Notes under the pieces: model-generated | Databases searched by the model: none | What the model saw: the letters and a program-made list of their open reading frames with translations, nothing else | What the model was told of the DNA's origin: nothing | DNA from: Polaromonas eurypsychrophila | Lineage (GTDB): Bacteria; Pseudomonadota; Gammaproteobacteria; Burkholderiales; Burkholderiaceae_C | NCBI RefSeq assembly: GCF_014641715.1 | Contig: NZ_BMIG01000004.1 | Span: 62,001 to 126,000, forward strand | Length of the DNA: 64,000 nucleotides | Direction of reading: 5' to 3' | Made by a program: the position numbers and the translations under genes | Part shown: piece after piece, positions 9,440-17,874 of the stretch | Layout of the letters: every line of letters starts with the position of its first letter | Position numbering within the stretch: the first letter of the stretch is position 1

Positions 9440-10684
9440 ATGAACAACCTGCACAGATCTGAAACTTTGCAACTGCTCCAGAGCGGGCAGCAGTACTTCC
9501 CCGCCCTGATCCGCGCGATTGATGGCGCGGCGGCCTGGGTGCAAATGGAAACCTATATTTTTGACCTGCACCTGGCCGGCGGGCAGGTGGCCGAGGCGCT
9601 GGTACGTGCCGCGCTGCGCGGGGTGCGCGTCGAGGTGCTGGTCGATGGCATCGGCTCGGACCCTTTGCCGCCCGCCTGGCAGCAGAAGATGAAAGACGCC
9701 GGCGTGGGATGGCTGGTCTATTCGCCGCTGGCCTCCGGCCTGGGCGGGCTCGGCCTGCTGGTGCCCGACCGCTGGCGCCGCCTGCACCGCAAGCTGTGCG
9801 TGGTGGACCAACGCACGGTTTTTTGCGGGGGCATCAATGTGCTGGACGACTTCTACGACCCCAACCACGGCGAGTTGACATCCCCGCGTTTTGACTTTGC
9901 GGTGGCCGTGACCGGGCCGCTGGCGGCCGAGGCGGCCGAAGCCATGGCCTTGCTGTGGTGGCGTGTGCAGGCTGGCTACAGTGCCCGGCAGAACCACCTG
10001 GCTGCTGCGTGGGAAAAATTCAAGGCAGCCGGGTATGGCCGGCGCACCGATGCCGCGGGTCTCTCTGTCAAAACCTCGCCAGCAGAGCCGGGCGCTGCAC
10101 CGCTGCCCGGCGCCAAGGCGGTCCTGGTGCTGCGTGACAACCTTCGCAACCGCAGCAGCATCGAGAAAGTGTACCGTCAGGCCATAGGCAAGGCGCATCA
10201 TGAAATATTGATAGCCAATGCCTATTTCGTGCCGGGCGGCAAGCTCAGGCGCGCGCTGGTCAAGGCGGCCAGGCGCGGCGTCAGGGTAACCCTGCTGCTC
10301 CAGGGTCGGTATGAGTATTTCATGCAGTACCACGCCGCGCGACCCGTCTATGGCGCCTTGCTGGAGGCGGGGGTTGAAATCCACGAATACGAGGCCAGCT
10401 TTCTGCATGCCAAGGTCGCGGTGATTGACGGGCATTGGGCCACGGTCGGTTCGTCCAACCTCGACCCGCTGAGCCTGCTGCTGGCGCATGAGGCCAACGT
10501 GGTGATTGAGGACAAGGTATTTGCCGGTGAGCTGCGGGATAGCCTGTGCGCCGCGATAGCGGGACACGGACGCCTGCTCGATCCTGTCGCCTACAGCCAG
10601 CGGCCCTGGGGTCAGCGTATTCTGGATCATGTCGCCCATGCGCTGATGCGCCTGGCCATTTTTATCACCGGCCAGCGCTACTGA
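9440..10684 (+). CDS. clsB: Cardiolipin synthase B / phospholipase D-like protein
   Basis: A 414-residue phospholipase D superfamily enzyme with two HKD motifs: LHRKLCVVDQRTVFCGGIN (about residues 115-133) and LHAKVAVIDGHWATVGSSN (about 320-338). Proteins of this layout condense phosphatidylglycerol, or phosphatidylethanolamine with glycerol, into phospholipid products at the inner membrane. There are no N-terminal transmembrane segments of the ClsA kind, which fits ClsB. Between the two PLD domains (residues 185-220) is a less conserved linker. The exonuclease gene begins 27 bp downstream. Confidence 0.88.
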   Translation: MNNLHRSETLQLLQSGQQYFPALIRAIDGAAAWVQMETYIFDLHLAGGQVAEALVRAALRGVRVEVLVDGIGSDPLPPAWQQKMKDAGVGWLVYSPLASGLGGLGLLVPDRWRRLHRKLCVVDQRTVFCGGINVLDDFYDPNHGELTSPRFDFAVAVTGPLAAEAAEAMALLWWRVQAGYSARQNHLAAAWEKFKAAGYGRRTDAAGLSVKTSPAEPGAAPLPGAKAVLVLRDNLRNRSSIEKVYRQAIGKAHHEILIANAYFVPGGKLRRALVKAARRGVRVTLLLQGRYEYFMQYHAARPVYGALLEAGVEIHEYEASFLHAKVAVIDGHWATVGSSNLDPLSLLLAHEANVVIEDKVFAGELRDSLCAAIAGHGRLLDPVAYSQRPWGQRILDHVAHALMRLAIFITGQRY

Positions 10685-10711
10685 TCTTTCTTCTTCCGCT
10701 CAGCTCATCCC

Positions 10712-11866
10712 ATGCAGGACCTGATTGTCCAACGGCCCGAAGGCCTGTATTGCCCGCCCGGTGATTTCTACATCGACCCCTGGCGGCCAGTGGAACGCGC
10801 CGTCATCACCCATGCGCATGCCGACCATGCGCGCATGGGCCACAACCACTATCTCGCCGCCACACCCGCCGAGGGCGTGCTGCGTTCGCGCCTGGGGCAA
10901 AACATCACGTTGCAAAGTCTGGACTACGGCCAGCAGATCGTCCACAACGGCGTCGCGCTGTCGCTGCATCCGGCCGGCCATGTGCTGGGCTCGGCCCAGG
11001 TGCGCCTCGACTATCGCGGGGCAGGGGGCGGCCAGACCTGGGTCGCCAGCGGCGACTACAAGGTCGCGCCCGATGCGACCTGCACACCCTTCGAGCCGGT
11101 GCGCTGCGATGTATTCATCACCGAGTCCACCTTCGGCTTGCCGATTTATCGCTGGCGGCCCGATGCAGAGCTGTTTGCCGAGATCAACAACTGGTGGGCG
11201 GCCAATGCCGCGTTGGGCCGTGCCAGTGTGCTCATGTGTTACAGCTTCGGCAAGGCCCAGCGCATCCTGAGCGGGGTAGATGCCTCGATTGCGCCCATCA
11301 TCGTCCACGGTGCGGTGCAGACCCTCAACACCGCTTACCGCGCGGCCGGGGTCGAGTTGCCAGCCACGCTGACGGTCGATGAGGTCAGCGATCCGGCCGA
11401 CTTCAAACGCGCGCTGGTGTTGTGCCCGCCGAGTGCGGCCGGCGTGCGCCGCGCCGGGCCGCCCCAAGCAAGCACAGCCCCCTCGGGGGGCAGCGACGCA
11501 CACGCAGTGGCGAGCGTGGGGGCCTATTCAAGCCCCTGGGCCAAACGTTTCGGTGATTTCAGCGATGCCTTTGCCAGCGGCTGGATGCAACTGCGCGGCG
11601 CGCGCCGGCGCGGCGGTTATGACAAGGGTTTTGTGCTTAGCGACCACGCCGACTGGCCGGGCCTGATGGGCGCGATAGGCGCGACCGGTGCGAACCGCGT
11701 CATCGTGACCCATGGCAGCGTGCCGGTGCTGGTGCGTTATCTAACGGAGCAGGGGTTGCAGGCCGAAGCTTTCCACACCGAGTACGGCGACGACCCGGTG
11801 GAAGAACAGGTCCCGCCCCAGCCACCCGACGCGGCGGTGGTCCCTGCGAAGCAGAGCGAGGCATGA
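10712..11866 (+). CDS. Ligase-associated MBL-fold DNA exonuclease, with in-frame repeat insertion
   Basis: A 384-residue metallo-beta-lactamase/beta-CASP protein of the ligase-associated DNA-damage-response exonuclease family. The metal site is THAHADHARMGH near residues 30-41, and later family segments include VASGDYK, DVFITESTFGLP and VLSDHADWPGL. It directly precedes, and overlaps by 4 bp (ATGA), an ATP-dependent ligase. Residues of about 243-272 (GVRRAGPPQAST onward to VGAYS) are encoded by an interspersed repeat and appear to be an extra loop between APPS-like and SPWAKRFG sequences. The frame stays open. Whether the loop harms activity is unknown. Confidence 0.88.
   Translation: MQDLIVQRPEGLYCPPGDFYIDPWRPVERAVITHAHADHARMGHNHYLAATPAEGVLRSRLGQNITLQSLDYGQQIVHNGVALSLHPAGHVLGSAQVRLDYRGAGGGQTWVASGDYKVAPDATCTPFEPVRCDVFITESTFGLPIYRWRPDAELFAEINNWWAANAALGRASVLMCYSFGKAQRILSGVDASIAPIIVHGAVQTLNTAYRAAGVELPATLTVDEVSDPADFKRALVLCPPSAAGVRRAGPPQASTAPSGGSDAHAVASVGAYSSPWAKRFGDFSDAFASGWMQLRGARRRGGYDKGFVLSDHADWPGLMGAIGATGANRVIVTHGSVPVLVRYLTEQGLQAEAFHTEYGDDPVEEQVPPQPPDAAVVPAKQSEA
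11440..11526 (-). repeat. Interspersed cccccacgctc-type repeat, copy 2, inside the exonuclease gene
   Basis: The top strand reads gggccgccccaagcaagcac, then gccccctcggggggcagcga and cagtggcgagcgtgggggcc. Reverse-complemented, this gives gcccccacgctcgccactgc, matching the heads of the repeats at 1996 and 14856. It lies wholly within coding sequence and keeps the reading frame. Confidence 0.7.
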
Positions 11867-13584
11867 AACATTTTGCACGGCTGTTTGCCGAGCTCGACAG
11901 CACCACATCGACCAAGGCCAAGGTCGAGGCGCTGCAGCGCTATTTCTCGCGCACACCGCCGCAGGACGCGGCCTGGGCCGTTTATTTCCTGGCTGGCGGC
12001 AAGCCGCGCCAGGTGGTCAAGACCGCGACGCTGCGCCAACTCGCCTGCGAAGCGGCCGGCATCGCCGACTGGCTGTTTGAGGAGTGTTACCAGGCGGTCG
12101 GCGACCTGGCCGAAACCATTGCCTACATCCTGCCGCTGCAGGCCACAGAGTCGGACCTGGGCCTGGCTGACTGGGTGGAAAACCGGCTGCTTCCGCTGCG
12201 CGGCCTGCCCGAAAGCGATGTGGCCCAGCGTGTGCGGGGCTACTGGCAGGAACTCGACGCCCAGGGCCGCTTCCTGCTGGTCAAGCTGGTTGGCGGGGGT
12301 TTTCGCGTCGGCGTCAGCAAGCTGCTGGTGCAGCGCGCGCTGGCGGCACATTCTGGCGTTGATGCCAAACGCATCGCGCAGCGCATGATGGGTTACATGG
12401 ACGCGAAGGTCATGCCGTCCGCGGTGAAATATGAAGCGCTGCTGGGGGACACGGCGGGGGCTGGCGCTGATGTGATGGATGCGGGCCAGCCGTATCCGTT
12501 TTTTCTGGCGCACCAGCTCGACACGCCGCTCGAAGGCCTGGACGCCCGTCTGGGTCCGGTCGGTGACTGGCAGGTCGAGTGGAAATACGACGGCATCCGC
12601 GGCCAGATCGTCAAACGCGCCGGCCAGGTCTGGCTCTGGTCGCGCGGCGAGGAACTGGTCACCGAGCGTTTCCCCGAGATCGTGGCACTGGCGCAGCCCT
12701 TGCCCGATGGCACGGTGCTCGACGGTGAGATTCTGGTCTGGGCGGCGGACGCCGAGACGGCTGAAACTTCAAGCGGACGGCCGGCGAGCTTCGCGCTGCT
12801 GCAGCAACGCATAGGCCGCAAGACACTGGGCAAAAAAATCCTGGCCGATGCGCCCGTGACCTTCATGGCCTATGACCTGCTCGAACGGACTGGCGAGGAC
12901 CTGCGGGCTCAGCCGCAGCGCGTCCGGCGGGAACAACTGGCGCAAGTGCTGGCCGGCACACTGATCAAAATCTCGCCGGTCGAGCAACTGGCGTCGTGGG
13001 ACGCCTTTGCGGCCCTGCGCAGCGAATCGCGCCAGCGCGGCGTCGAAGGTTTCATGCTCAAGCGGCTGGACGCAGCCTACGGTACCGGCCGCACCAAGGC
13101 CGACGGTCTGTGGTGGAAATGGAAAATTGAGCCCATGACTGCCGACTGTGTGCTGATCTACGCGCAGGCCGGCCACGGGCGCCGTGCCTCGCTTTACACC
13201 GACTACACCTTTGCAGTGTGGAACCGGCTGCCGCGGGATGCCGAAGAAGCTGCGGCTGTGGTCCAGGCGATAGCGAAACGGCAGCCGGCCCAGCCGGAAG
13301 GTCTGCAACTGGTGGCCTTTGCCAAAGCCTATTCCGGCCTCACCGACGAGGAGTTCAAGCGCATCGACAGCGTGATCCGCAAGACCACACTGGAAAAATT
13401 TGGCCCGGTGCGCAGTGTCCGCCCGACCCTGGTGTTTGAACTCGGTTTCGAGGGCATCAATCGCAGCCCGCGCCACAAAAGCGGCATCGCCGTGCGTTTC
13501 CCGCGCATGCTGCGCATCCGGGACGACAAGCCGATACACGAGGCCAACACCCTCGATGACCTGAAAGCGCTCCTGAATTTATAG
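11863..13584 (+). CDS. ATP-dependent DNA ligase, repair-associated
   Basis: A 573-residue ligase that seals nicks through a lysyl-AMP intermediate. The N-terminal helical DNA-binding domain covers about residues 1-200. The nucleotidyltransferase motif I is EWKYDGIRGQ near residue 240 with the adenylated Lys, then LDGEILVW (motif III), EGFMLKRLDAAYGTGRTK (motif IV) and WWKWK (motif V). The OB domain is C-terminal. It is translationally coupled to the upstream exonuclease. In many genomes this pair is followed by an Lhr-type helicase and the PdeM nuclease, but here folE follows instead. The stop codon at 13582 falls within an interspersed repeat. Confidence 0.92.
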   Translation: MKHFARLFAELDSTTSTKAKVEALQRYFSRTPPQDAAWAVYFLAGGKPRQVVKTATLRQLACEAAGIADWLFEECYQAVGDLAETIAYILPLQATESDLGLADWVENRLLPLRGLPESDVAQRVRGYWQELDAQGRFLLVKLVGGGFRVGVSKLLVQRALAAHSGVDAKRIAQRMMGYMDAKVMPSAVKYEALLGDTAGAGADVMDAGQPYPFFLAHQLDTPLEGLDARLGPVGDWQVEWKYDGIRGQIVKRAGQVWLWSRGEELVTERFPEIVALAQPLPDGTVLDGEILVWAADAETAETSSGRPASFALLQQRIGRKTLGKKILADAPVTFMAYDLLERTGEDLRAQPQRVRREQLAQVLAGTLIKISPVEQLASWDAFAALRSESRQRGVEGFMLKRLDAAYGTGRTKADGLWWKWKIEPMTADCVLIYAQAGHGRRASLYTDYTFAVWNRLPRDAEEAAAVVQAIAKRQPAQPEGLQLVAFAKAYSGLTDEEFKRIDSVIRKTTLEKFGPVRSVRPTLVFELGFEGINRSPRHKSGIAVRFPRMLRIRDDKPIHEANTLDDLKALLNL

Positions 13585-13622
13585 CTGCTTGTGGCCGACC
13601 AGCATGGGCTAGAGGTCTAAAA
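13575..13622 (+). repeat. Interspersed short repeat, atagctgcttgcgc family, copy 3
   Basis: The pattern gaatttatagctgcttg, then cagcatgggctagaggtc, overlaps the ligase 3' end and supplies its TAG stop codon. Confidence 0.65.
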
Positions 13623-13674
13623 CCCTTGCAAAAAACAGGCATGACCTGTGCTGGGCGGGCTGGTAACATCGGTC

Positions 13675-14409
13675 ATGCTTATGAAATCCGACATGCCTGC
13701 AGGTCAAGCGGCCCCTGACGAAGAGGGAACACCGGTCTCCGTCAAGATCCGCGAGCGCCTGACCGCTGCCAAAAAGCGCTTCAACGCCAACGACAACATT
13801 GCCGCCTTCATCGAACCGGGTGAACTTGAAAAGCTGCTAGATGAGGTCGAAAGCAAGATGCAGGGCGTGCTCGACAGCCTGGTGATCGACACCGTGGGCG
13901 ATCACAACACCCAGAACACCGCGCGCCGGGTTGCGAAGATGTACCTCAACGAGGTGTTCAAAGGCCGTTATGTGCCCGGCCCGAGCATCACCGAGTTCCC
14001 GAACGCCGAACACCTCAACGAGCTGATCATTGTCGGGCCCATCACCGTGCGCAGCGCCTGCTCGCACCACTTCTGCCCGGTGATCGGCCAGCTCTGGATA
14101 GGCGTGATGCCCAACGAGCACACCAACGTGATCGGCCTTTCCAAGTACGCGCGTCTGGCCGAGTGGATCATGGGCCGGCCGCAAATCCAGGAAGAAGCGG
14201 TGGTGCAACTGGCCGACCTGATCCAGCAAAAAACCCGGCCCGACGGCCTGGCCATCGTCATGGAAGCCAGTCATTTCTGCATGGGCTGGCGCGGCGTGAA
14301 GGACATGGACAGCAAAATGATCAATTCCGTGATGCGTGGCGTCTTCCTCAAGGACCCCAATTTGCGCCGCGAGTTTTTGTCTCTTATTCCCAAGAAGAGC
14401 AGTAGTTAA
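13675..14409 (+). CDS. folE: GTP cyclohydrolase I FolE
   Basis: A 244-residue zinc enzyme converting GTP to 7,8-dihydroneopterin triphosphate, the first step of tetrahydrofolate synthesis. The catalytic core shows FxxxCSHH-type zinc ligands in RSACSHHFCPVIGQ, then NVIGLSKYARL and the third Cys region MEASHFCMGWRGVKD. About 60 N-terminal residues precede the core. ATGs at 13675 and 13681 are both possible; 27 nt of further upstream frame also exist. NudB, acting on its product, is encoded 4.3 kb upstream. The BLUF gene starts 12 bp after the folE stop. Confidence 0.95.
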   Translation: MLMKSDMPAGQAAPDEEGTPVSVKIRERLTAAKKRFNANDNIAAFIEPGELEKLLDEVESKMQGVLDSLVIDTVGDHNTQNTARRVAKMYLNEVFKGRYVPGPSITEFPNAEHLNELIIVGPITVRSACSHHFCPVIGQLWIGVMPNEHTNVIGLSKYARLAEWIMGRPQIQEEAVVQLADLIQQKTRPDGLAIVMEASHFCMGWRGVKDMDSKMINSVMRGVFLKDPNLRREFLSLIPKKSSS

Positions 14410-14421
14410 GGATCCTTACAT

Positions 14422-14847
14422 ATGTTGGTACGCCTTCTTTACGCCAGCCGTTCCGCCGATTCCGGCTCCAGCGAAATCACCGAGTCCATCCTGGCCCAGT
14501 CGCGCAGCCACAACCCGGCCATGGGCATCACCGGCATCCTGTGTTATGGCGGCGGCATCTTCCTGCAGGCGCTGGAGGGCGGGCGCGACCAGGTCAGCGA
14601 CCTCTACAGCCACATCCAGAAAGACCCGCGCCACACCGACGTGGTGCTGCTGCACTACGAGGAAATCAGCGAGCGCCGTTTCGGCGGCTGGACCATGGGC
14701 CAGGTCAATGTGGCCAAGGTCAACACCTCCATCCTGCTGAAGTACTCCGAAAAACCCGAGCTCGATCCGTATTCGGTGTCGGGCAAGGTCTCACTGGCGC
14801 TGCTGGAAGATCTGATGGCCACCGCGGCCATCTGCGGCAGGGCGTGA
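14422..14847 (+). CDS. Short BLUF-domain blue-light photoreceptor
   Basis: A 141-residue protein consisting of a BLUF domain (about residues 1-95) and a short helical C-terminus. BLUF domains bind FAD and switch by hydrogen-bond rearrangement. The required residues are present: Tyr7 (LLYAS), Asn31 and Gln49 in the GITGILCYGGGIFLQALEG signature, and Trp90/Met92 in GGWTMG. There is no fused EAL, GGDEF or cyclase output domain, so signalling must go through a partner protein. It lies 12 bp after folE and is probably cotranscribed with it. No light-signalling partner is visible nearby. Confidence 0.93.
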   Translation: MLVRLLYASRSADSGSSEITESILAQSRSHNPAMGITGILCYGGGIFLQALEGGRDQVSDLYSHIQKDPRHTDVVLLHYEEISERRFGGWTMGQVNVAKVNTSILLKYSEKPELDPYSVSGKVSLALLEDLMATAAICGRA

Positions 14848-14855
14848 AGATATGG

Positions 14856-15035
14856 CCCCCACGCTCCACCGCTGCGCGGGTCGCTGCACCTTGCAGGCCG
14901 CCGCTCGCCGGAGGCTTCGCTTCTGGCGTCTGTCCAAACCTGCGCAGGCAGGTTTGGAGCCGCAGCCGCCAGCCCCGAGGGGGCCGCTGCGCCTTGCGGC
15001 CGGCGGAGCCGGACCGCGGCCCCGGCTGGTAAAGA
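14856..15035 (+). repeat. Interspersed cccccacgctc-type repeat, copy 3 (longer form)
   Basis: It begins gcccccacgctccaccgctg and cgcgggtcgctgc, like the copy at 1996, then continues through further GC-rich inverted segments (for example aaacctgcgcaggcaggttt) to gccggaccgcggcccc. It fills the gap between the BLUF gene and the EamA remnant and holds no convincing gene. Confidence 0.65.
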
Positions 15036-15079
15036 GAGACGACCTTCCCGCGAGGCCTCTTCGTTCGTCGGCTTGACCG

Positions 15080-15955
15080 GTGCCGCTTTCCGCCCTGGGC
15101 GCTGGTTGTCCTTGCCGGCCTGATCCACGCCAGCTGGAATATCGCTGCCAAGAAGGCCGGCGGCGACGCGCGTTTCGCTTTTTTCACCAGCGTGGTGCTG
15201 ATGGGGGTTTGGGCGCCGGTCGGGCTGTGGGCCGCCTGGGGCGTGTTGCCTGGCTGGGGCTGGCGCGAGTGGACGGTGATCGCCCTCAGCGGTGTGTTGC
15301 ATGTGCTGTATTACGTGGTGCTGCTGCGCGGCTACCGCAAGGCCGACCTGACGGTGGTCTACCCGCTGGCCCGCGGCTCCGGGCCGCTGCTGTCGTCGAT
15401 GGTGGCCATCATGCTGCTGGGCGAACAGATCTCGGCGCTCGGGCTGGCCGGCATCGCCGGTGTGGTGGGCGGTGTGTTTCTGATCGCCGGCGGGCCTGGC
15501 CTGCTGCGTGCCGCGCACGACCCGGCGCAGCGCCGCCGCGTCCACAAGGGCATGGTCTATGGCCTGCTGACCGGTGCCTTCATCGCCAGCTACACCGTGG
15601 TCGATGGTTATGCGGTCAAGTTCATGCTGATGTCGCCCATCCTGCTGGACTACCTCGGCAATTTTGTGCGGCTGGTGTTGCTGGCGCCCGCGGTGTTGCG
15701 GGATCGGCCGGCGGCGTGGCTGCTGTGGGGCCAGCAGTGGAAGTACGCCCTGCTGGTCGGAGCCATCAGCCCGGTTTCCTATGTGCTGGTGCTGTACGCG
15801 ATGCAGGTGGCACCGCTGTCGCATGTGGCGCCGGCGCGCGAAGTCTCCATGCTGTTTGCCGCGCTGATTGGCGGGCACTTGCTGGGCGAGGTGACCGTCT
15901 GCAGCGAGCCTTGGGCGCCGCGTTGATCGCCCTGGGCGTGATGGCGCTGGGCTGA
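15080..15955 (+). pseudogene. EamA/DMT-family transporter, disrupted by two compensating frameshifts
   Basis: The recognisable protein is a DMT-superfamily permease of about 290 residues with some ten hydrophobic segments. It includes WNIAAKKAGGDARFAFF, then VVYPLARGSGPLLSSM and the second-repeat VAPAREVSMLFAALIGG. It is spread over two frames. The only start (GTG 15080) is in the frame used by the C-terminus (GAALIALGVMALG). Residues from WALVVLAGL to LLGE are in the +1 frame, which has a stop at 15030 and no start before 15192. Dropping one C near 15100 and adding one G near 15890 would restore one continuous protein. Either the gene is dead or the read has two homopolymer errors. Substrate unknown. 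Confidence 0.78.
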
Positions 15956-15969
15956 CCGACAATCCATCC

Positions 15970-16791
15970 ATGAATCTGCTGATCGGATGCGATTTTTCCA
16001 GCGCGCCCACGCGCCGCAAACCCATCGTGCTGGCGCTGGGTTCCAGTGCGGGCGGGCGCGTGCAACTGGCCCGGCTGGTTCATCTGAACTCGCTCGACGA
16101 TTTTGAAGCCTCGTTGCGGCAACCCGCTGGCTGGCTGGGCGCGTTTGATTTTCCGTTCGGGCTGCCGCGCGAGCTGGTCGAGCAGCTCGGCTGGCCGCTC
16201 GCCTGGCCCGCGCTGATGACGCATTACGCCGGCCTGAGCCGCGCCGACATCCGCCAGACCTTTGCGGCCTTTTGCAACGCACGACCGGCCGGCGGCAAGT
16301 TCGCGCACCGCGCCACCGACCGGCTGGCCGGCTCCAGCCCGTCAATGAAGTGGGTCAATCCGCCGGTCGCCTACATGCTGCATGCGGGTGTGCCGCGGCT
16401 GCTGGCGGCCGGTGTGCATCTGCCCGGTCTGCATGACGGTGACCGAAACCGGGTCGCGCTGGAAGCCTACCCGGGTCTGCTGGCGCGCGAGGTGCTTGGC
16501 CACCGCTCCTACAAAAGCGATGACCGTCTGAAGCAGACACCGGAGCGGCTGATTGCCCGCAAGGACCTGGTTACCGCGCTGGAGATGGGTCAGACACGCC
16601 TTGGCCTGCGCTTGAAGCTGACCCACGCCCAGCGCGACACGCTGGTTGACGACGGCAGTGGCGACGGGCTCGATGCCGTGCTCTGCCTGATGCAGGCCGC
16701 CTGGGCGCAGACGCAGCACGCGCAGGGCGCGCCGTGTTACGGCTTGCCGGCGCCAATCGATCCGCTCGAGGGCTGGATCGTCACCGCCTGA
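15970..16791 (+). CDS. DUF429 domain protein
   Basis: A 273-residue protein starting with GCDFSSAPTRRKPIVLA, the acidic first strand typical of DUF429, and continuing with GAFDFPFGLPRELV. Conserved later segments are FAHRATDRLAGSSPSMKW, VALEAYPGLLAREVLG and a DDGSGDGLDAVLCL acidic motif. The pattern suggests an RNase H-like fold with acidic residues from separate strands. No biochemical role is established for the family. It lies 14 bp after the EamA remnant on the same strand and may be cotranscribed with it. Confidence 0.8.
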   Translation: MNLLIGCDFSSAPTRRKPIVLALGSSAGGRVQLARLVHLNSLDDFEASLRQPAGWLGAFDFPFGLPRELVEQLGWPLAWPALMTHYAGLSRADIRQTFAAFCNARPAGGKFAHRATDRLAGSSPSMKWVNPPVAYMLHAGVPRLLAAGVHLPGLHDGDRNRVALEAYPGLLAREVLGHRSYKSDDRLKQTPERLIARKDLVTALEMGQTRLGLRLKLTHAQRDTLVDDGSGDGLDAVLCLMQAAWAQTQHAQGAPCYGLPAPIDPLEGWIVTA

Positions 16792-16816
16792 GCGCCAGCC
16801 AGTTTCCTCTGCATCA

Positions 16817-16882
16817 ATATATGAAAAAATCGGCCTCTGGCCCATACCCAGCATGTACAAGCAGCTATAAAATGAATAGCAA
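16817..16882 (-). repeat. Interspersed short repeat, atagctgcttgcgc family, copy 4
   Basis: The reverse complement reads tttgctattcattttatagc, tgcttg, then gggtatgggccagaggcc. It ends against the ATG of the DUF2784 gene and therefore forms its immediate leader. Confidence 0.7.
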
Positions 16883-17251
16883 ATGACATCCTCCTGGCTG
16901 GCTGACCTGGTGTTGCTGGTTCACCTCCTGTTCATTGTGTTTGCGGTGGGCGGCGGGGTGCTGGCCTTGCACTGGCGCTGGATGCCCTGGCTGCATCTGC
17001 CGGCGCTGGCCTGGGGCGCGACGGTGGAGTTCACCGGCTGGATCTGCCCACTGACGCCGCTGGAAAACGCCTTGCGCCGGGCCGCCGGTGCGGCCACCTA
17101 CAGCGAGACCTTCATCGGACGTTATCTGATGCCCGTGATCTACCCCGGCGAGCTGACGCGCGAGTTGCAGTGGGCGTTGGGCGTGTTGCTGCTGGTGATC
17201 AATGGCGTGATTTACGCCGTGGTCTGGCGTCGACGGACGCGTCCGAAGTGA
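16883..17251 (+). CDS. DUF2784 small membrane protein
   Basis: A 122-residue protein with about four hydrophobic segments and the family motifs LVHLLFIVFAVGGGVL and ATVEFTGWICPLTPLENALR. The protein ends in a basic RRRTRPK tail, probably cytoplasmic. Function of DUF2784 is unknown. The leader is an interspersed repeat with no clear Shine-Dalgarno. Its stop overlaps the GTG start of the downstream nuclease gene (GTGA), implying coupled translation. Confidence 0.85.
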   Translation: MTSSWLADLVLLVHLLFIVFAVGGGVLALHWRWMPWLHLPALAWGATVEFTGWICPLTPLENALRRAAGAATYSETFIGRYLMPVIYPGELTRELQWALGVLLLVINGVIYAVVWRRRTRPK

Positions 17252-17763
17252 CCGGGCTTCGAGTCTGCGCCGCATTGCTGGCGCTGTGGGGTGGCGCGAA
17301 CGCCCAGGCGTCCGGCGAGTGGACCGGTACGGCCACGCGTATCGCTGATGGCGATACCCTGTGGGTGCGGCCCGCTTTTGGTGGGCGGCCGGTCAAGATA
17401 CGGGTTCATGGCATCGACGCGCCCGAGATCTGCCAGGCCGGTGGCCAGGCGTCACGCTTAGCGCTGGCGCAGCGCGTGGCGGGACGGCGGCTTGAGGTCA
17501 GCCCCCACCGCAAGGACGACTACGGCCGCACCCTCGCGCTCATTCATCTGGAGGGTGAAGATATTGCCAGCTGGATGGTCGACCAGGGCCACGCCTGGTC
17601 ATACCGTTTTGGCCGGGATGGCGGCCCGTACACGGCGCAGCAAGCTCGCGCTCAAGCCGCTGCGCGGGGTTTGTTTGCTGACCCCCTGGCCGTGGAGCCG
17701 CGCCTGTTTCGCAAGCGTCATGGTTCCTGCGATCCGACAGGCTCCTGGCGCCCTGAAAAGTGA
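17248..17763 (+). CDS. Exported thermonuclease (SNase-like)
   Basis: A 171-residue staphylococcal-nuclease-fold protein with a short signal peptide (LRVCAALLALWGGANAQA). Nuclease features include the RIADGDTLWVR strand, the KIRVHGIDAPEICQ motif with metal-binding Asp and Arg, and KDDYGRTLALIHLEGEDI. It should cut DNA and RNA in the periplasm or outside the cell, using calcium in characterised relatives. The GTG start is chosen for the 4-bp overlap with the upstream gene and because it opens exactly on the signal peptide. The longer frame from 17170 would run back through DUF2784. Confidence 0.88.
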   Translation: MTGLRVCAALLALWGGANAQASGEWTGTATRIADGDTLWVRPAFGGRPVKIRVHGIDAPEICQAGGQASRLALAQRVAGRRLEVSPHRKDDYGRTLALIHLEGEDIASWMVDQGHAWSYRFGRDGGPYTAQQARAQAAARGLFADPLAVEPRLFRKRHGSCDPTGSWRPEK

Positions 17764-17874
17764 GGGGCCGCGTCCTACATGGAATTGCGTCGCTGCTGAC
17801 GAGATGCGCCCGGCCTCAAACCTACAGTCAATCAACTCCTGCCATACCGGCGGGTTTCACTCAAAGGAAGCACC

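Noticed and set aside
8438-10639. Minus-strand open frame of 733 codons
   Set aside because: It covers the 3' end of aspS, nudB and clsB antisense, with no recognisable domain; all three plus-strand genes are intact.
15192-15926. EamA gene as an intact 244-residue protein from GTG 15192
   Set aside because: This would drop the first transmembrane segment and end in a non-family tail; sequence on both sides in the neighbouring frame completes the protein.
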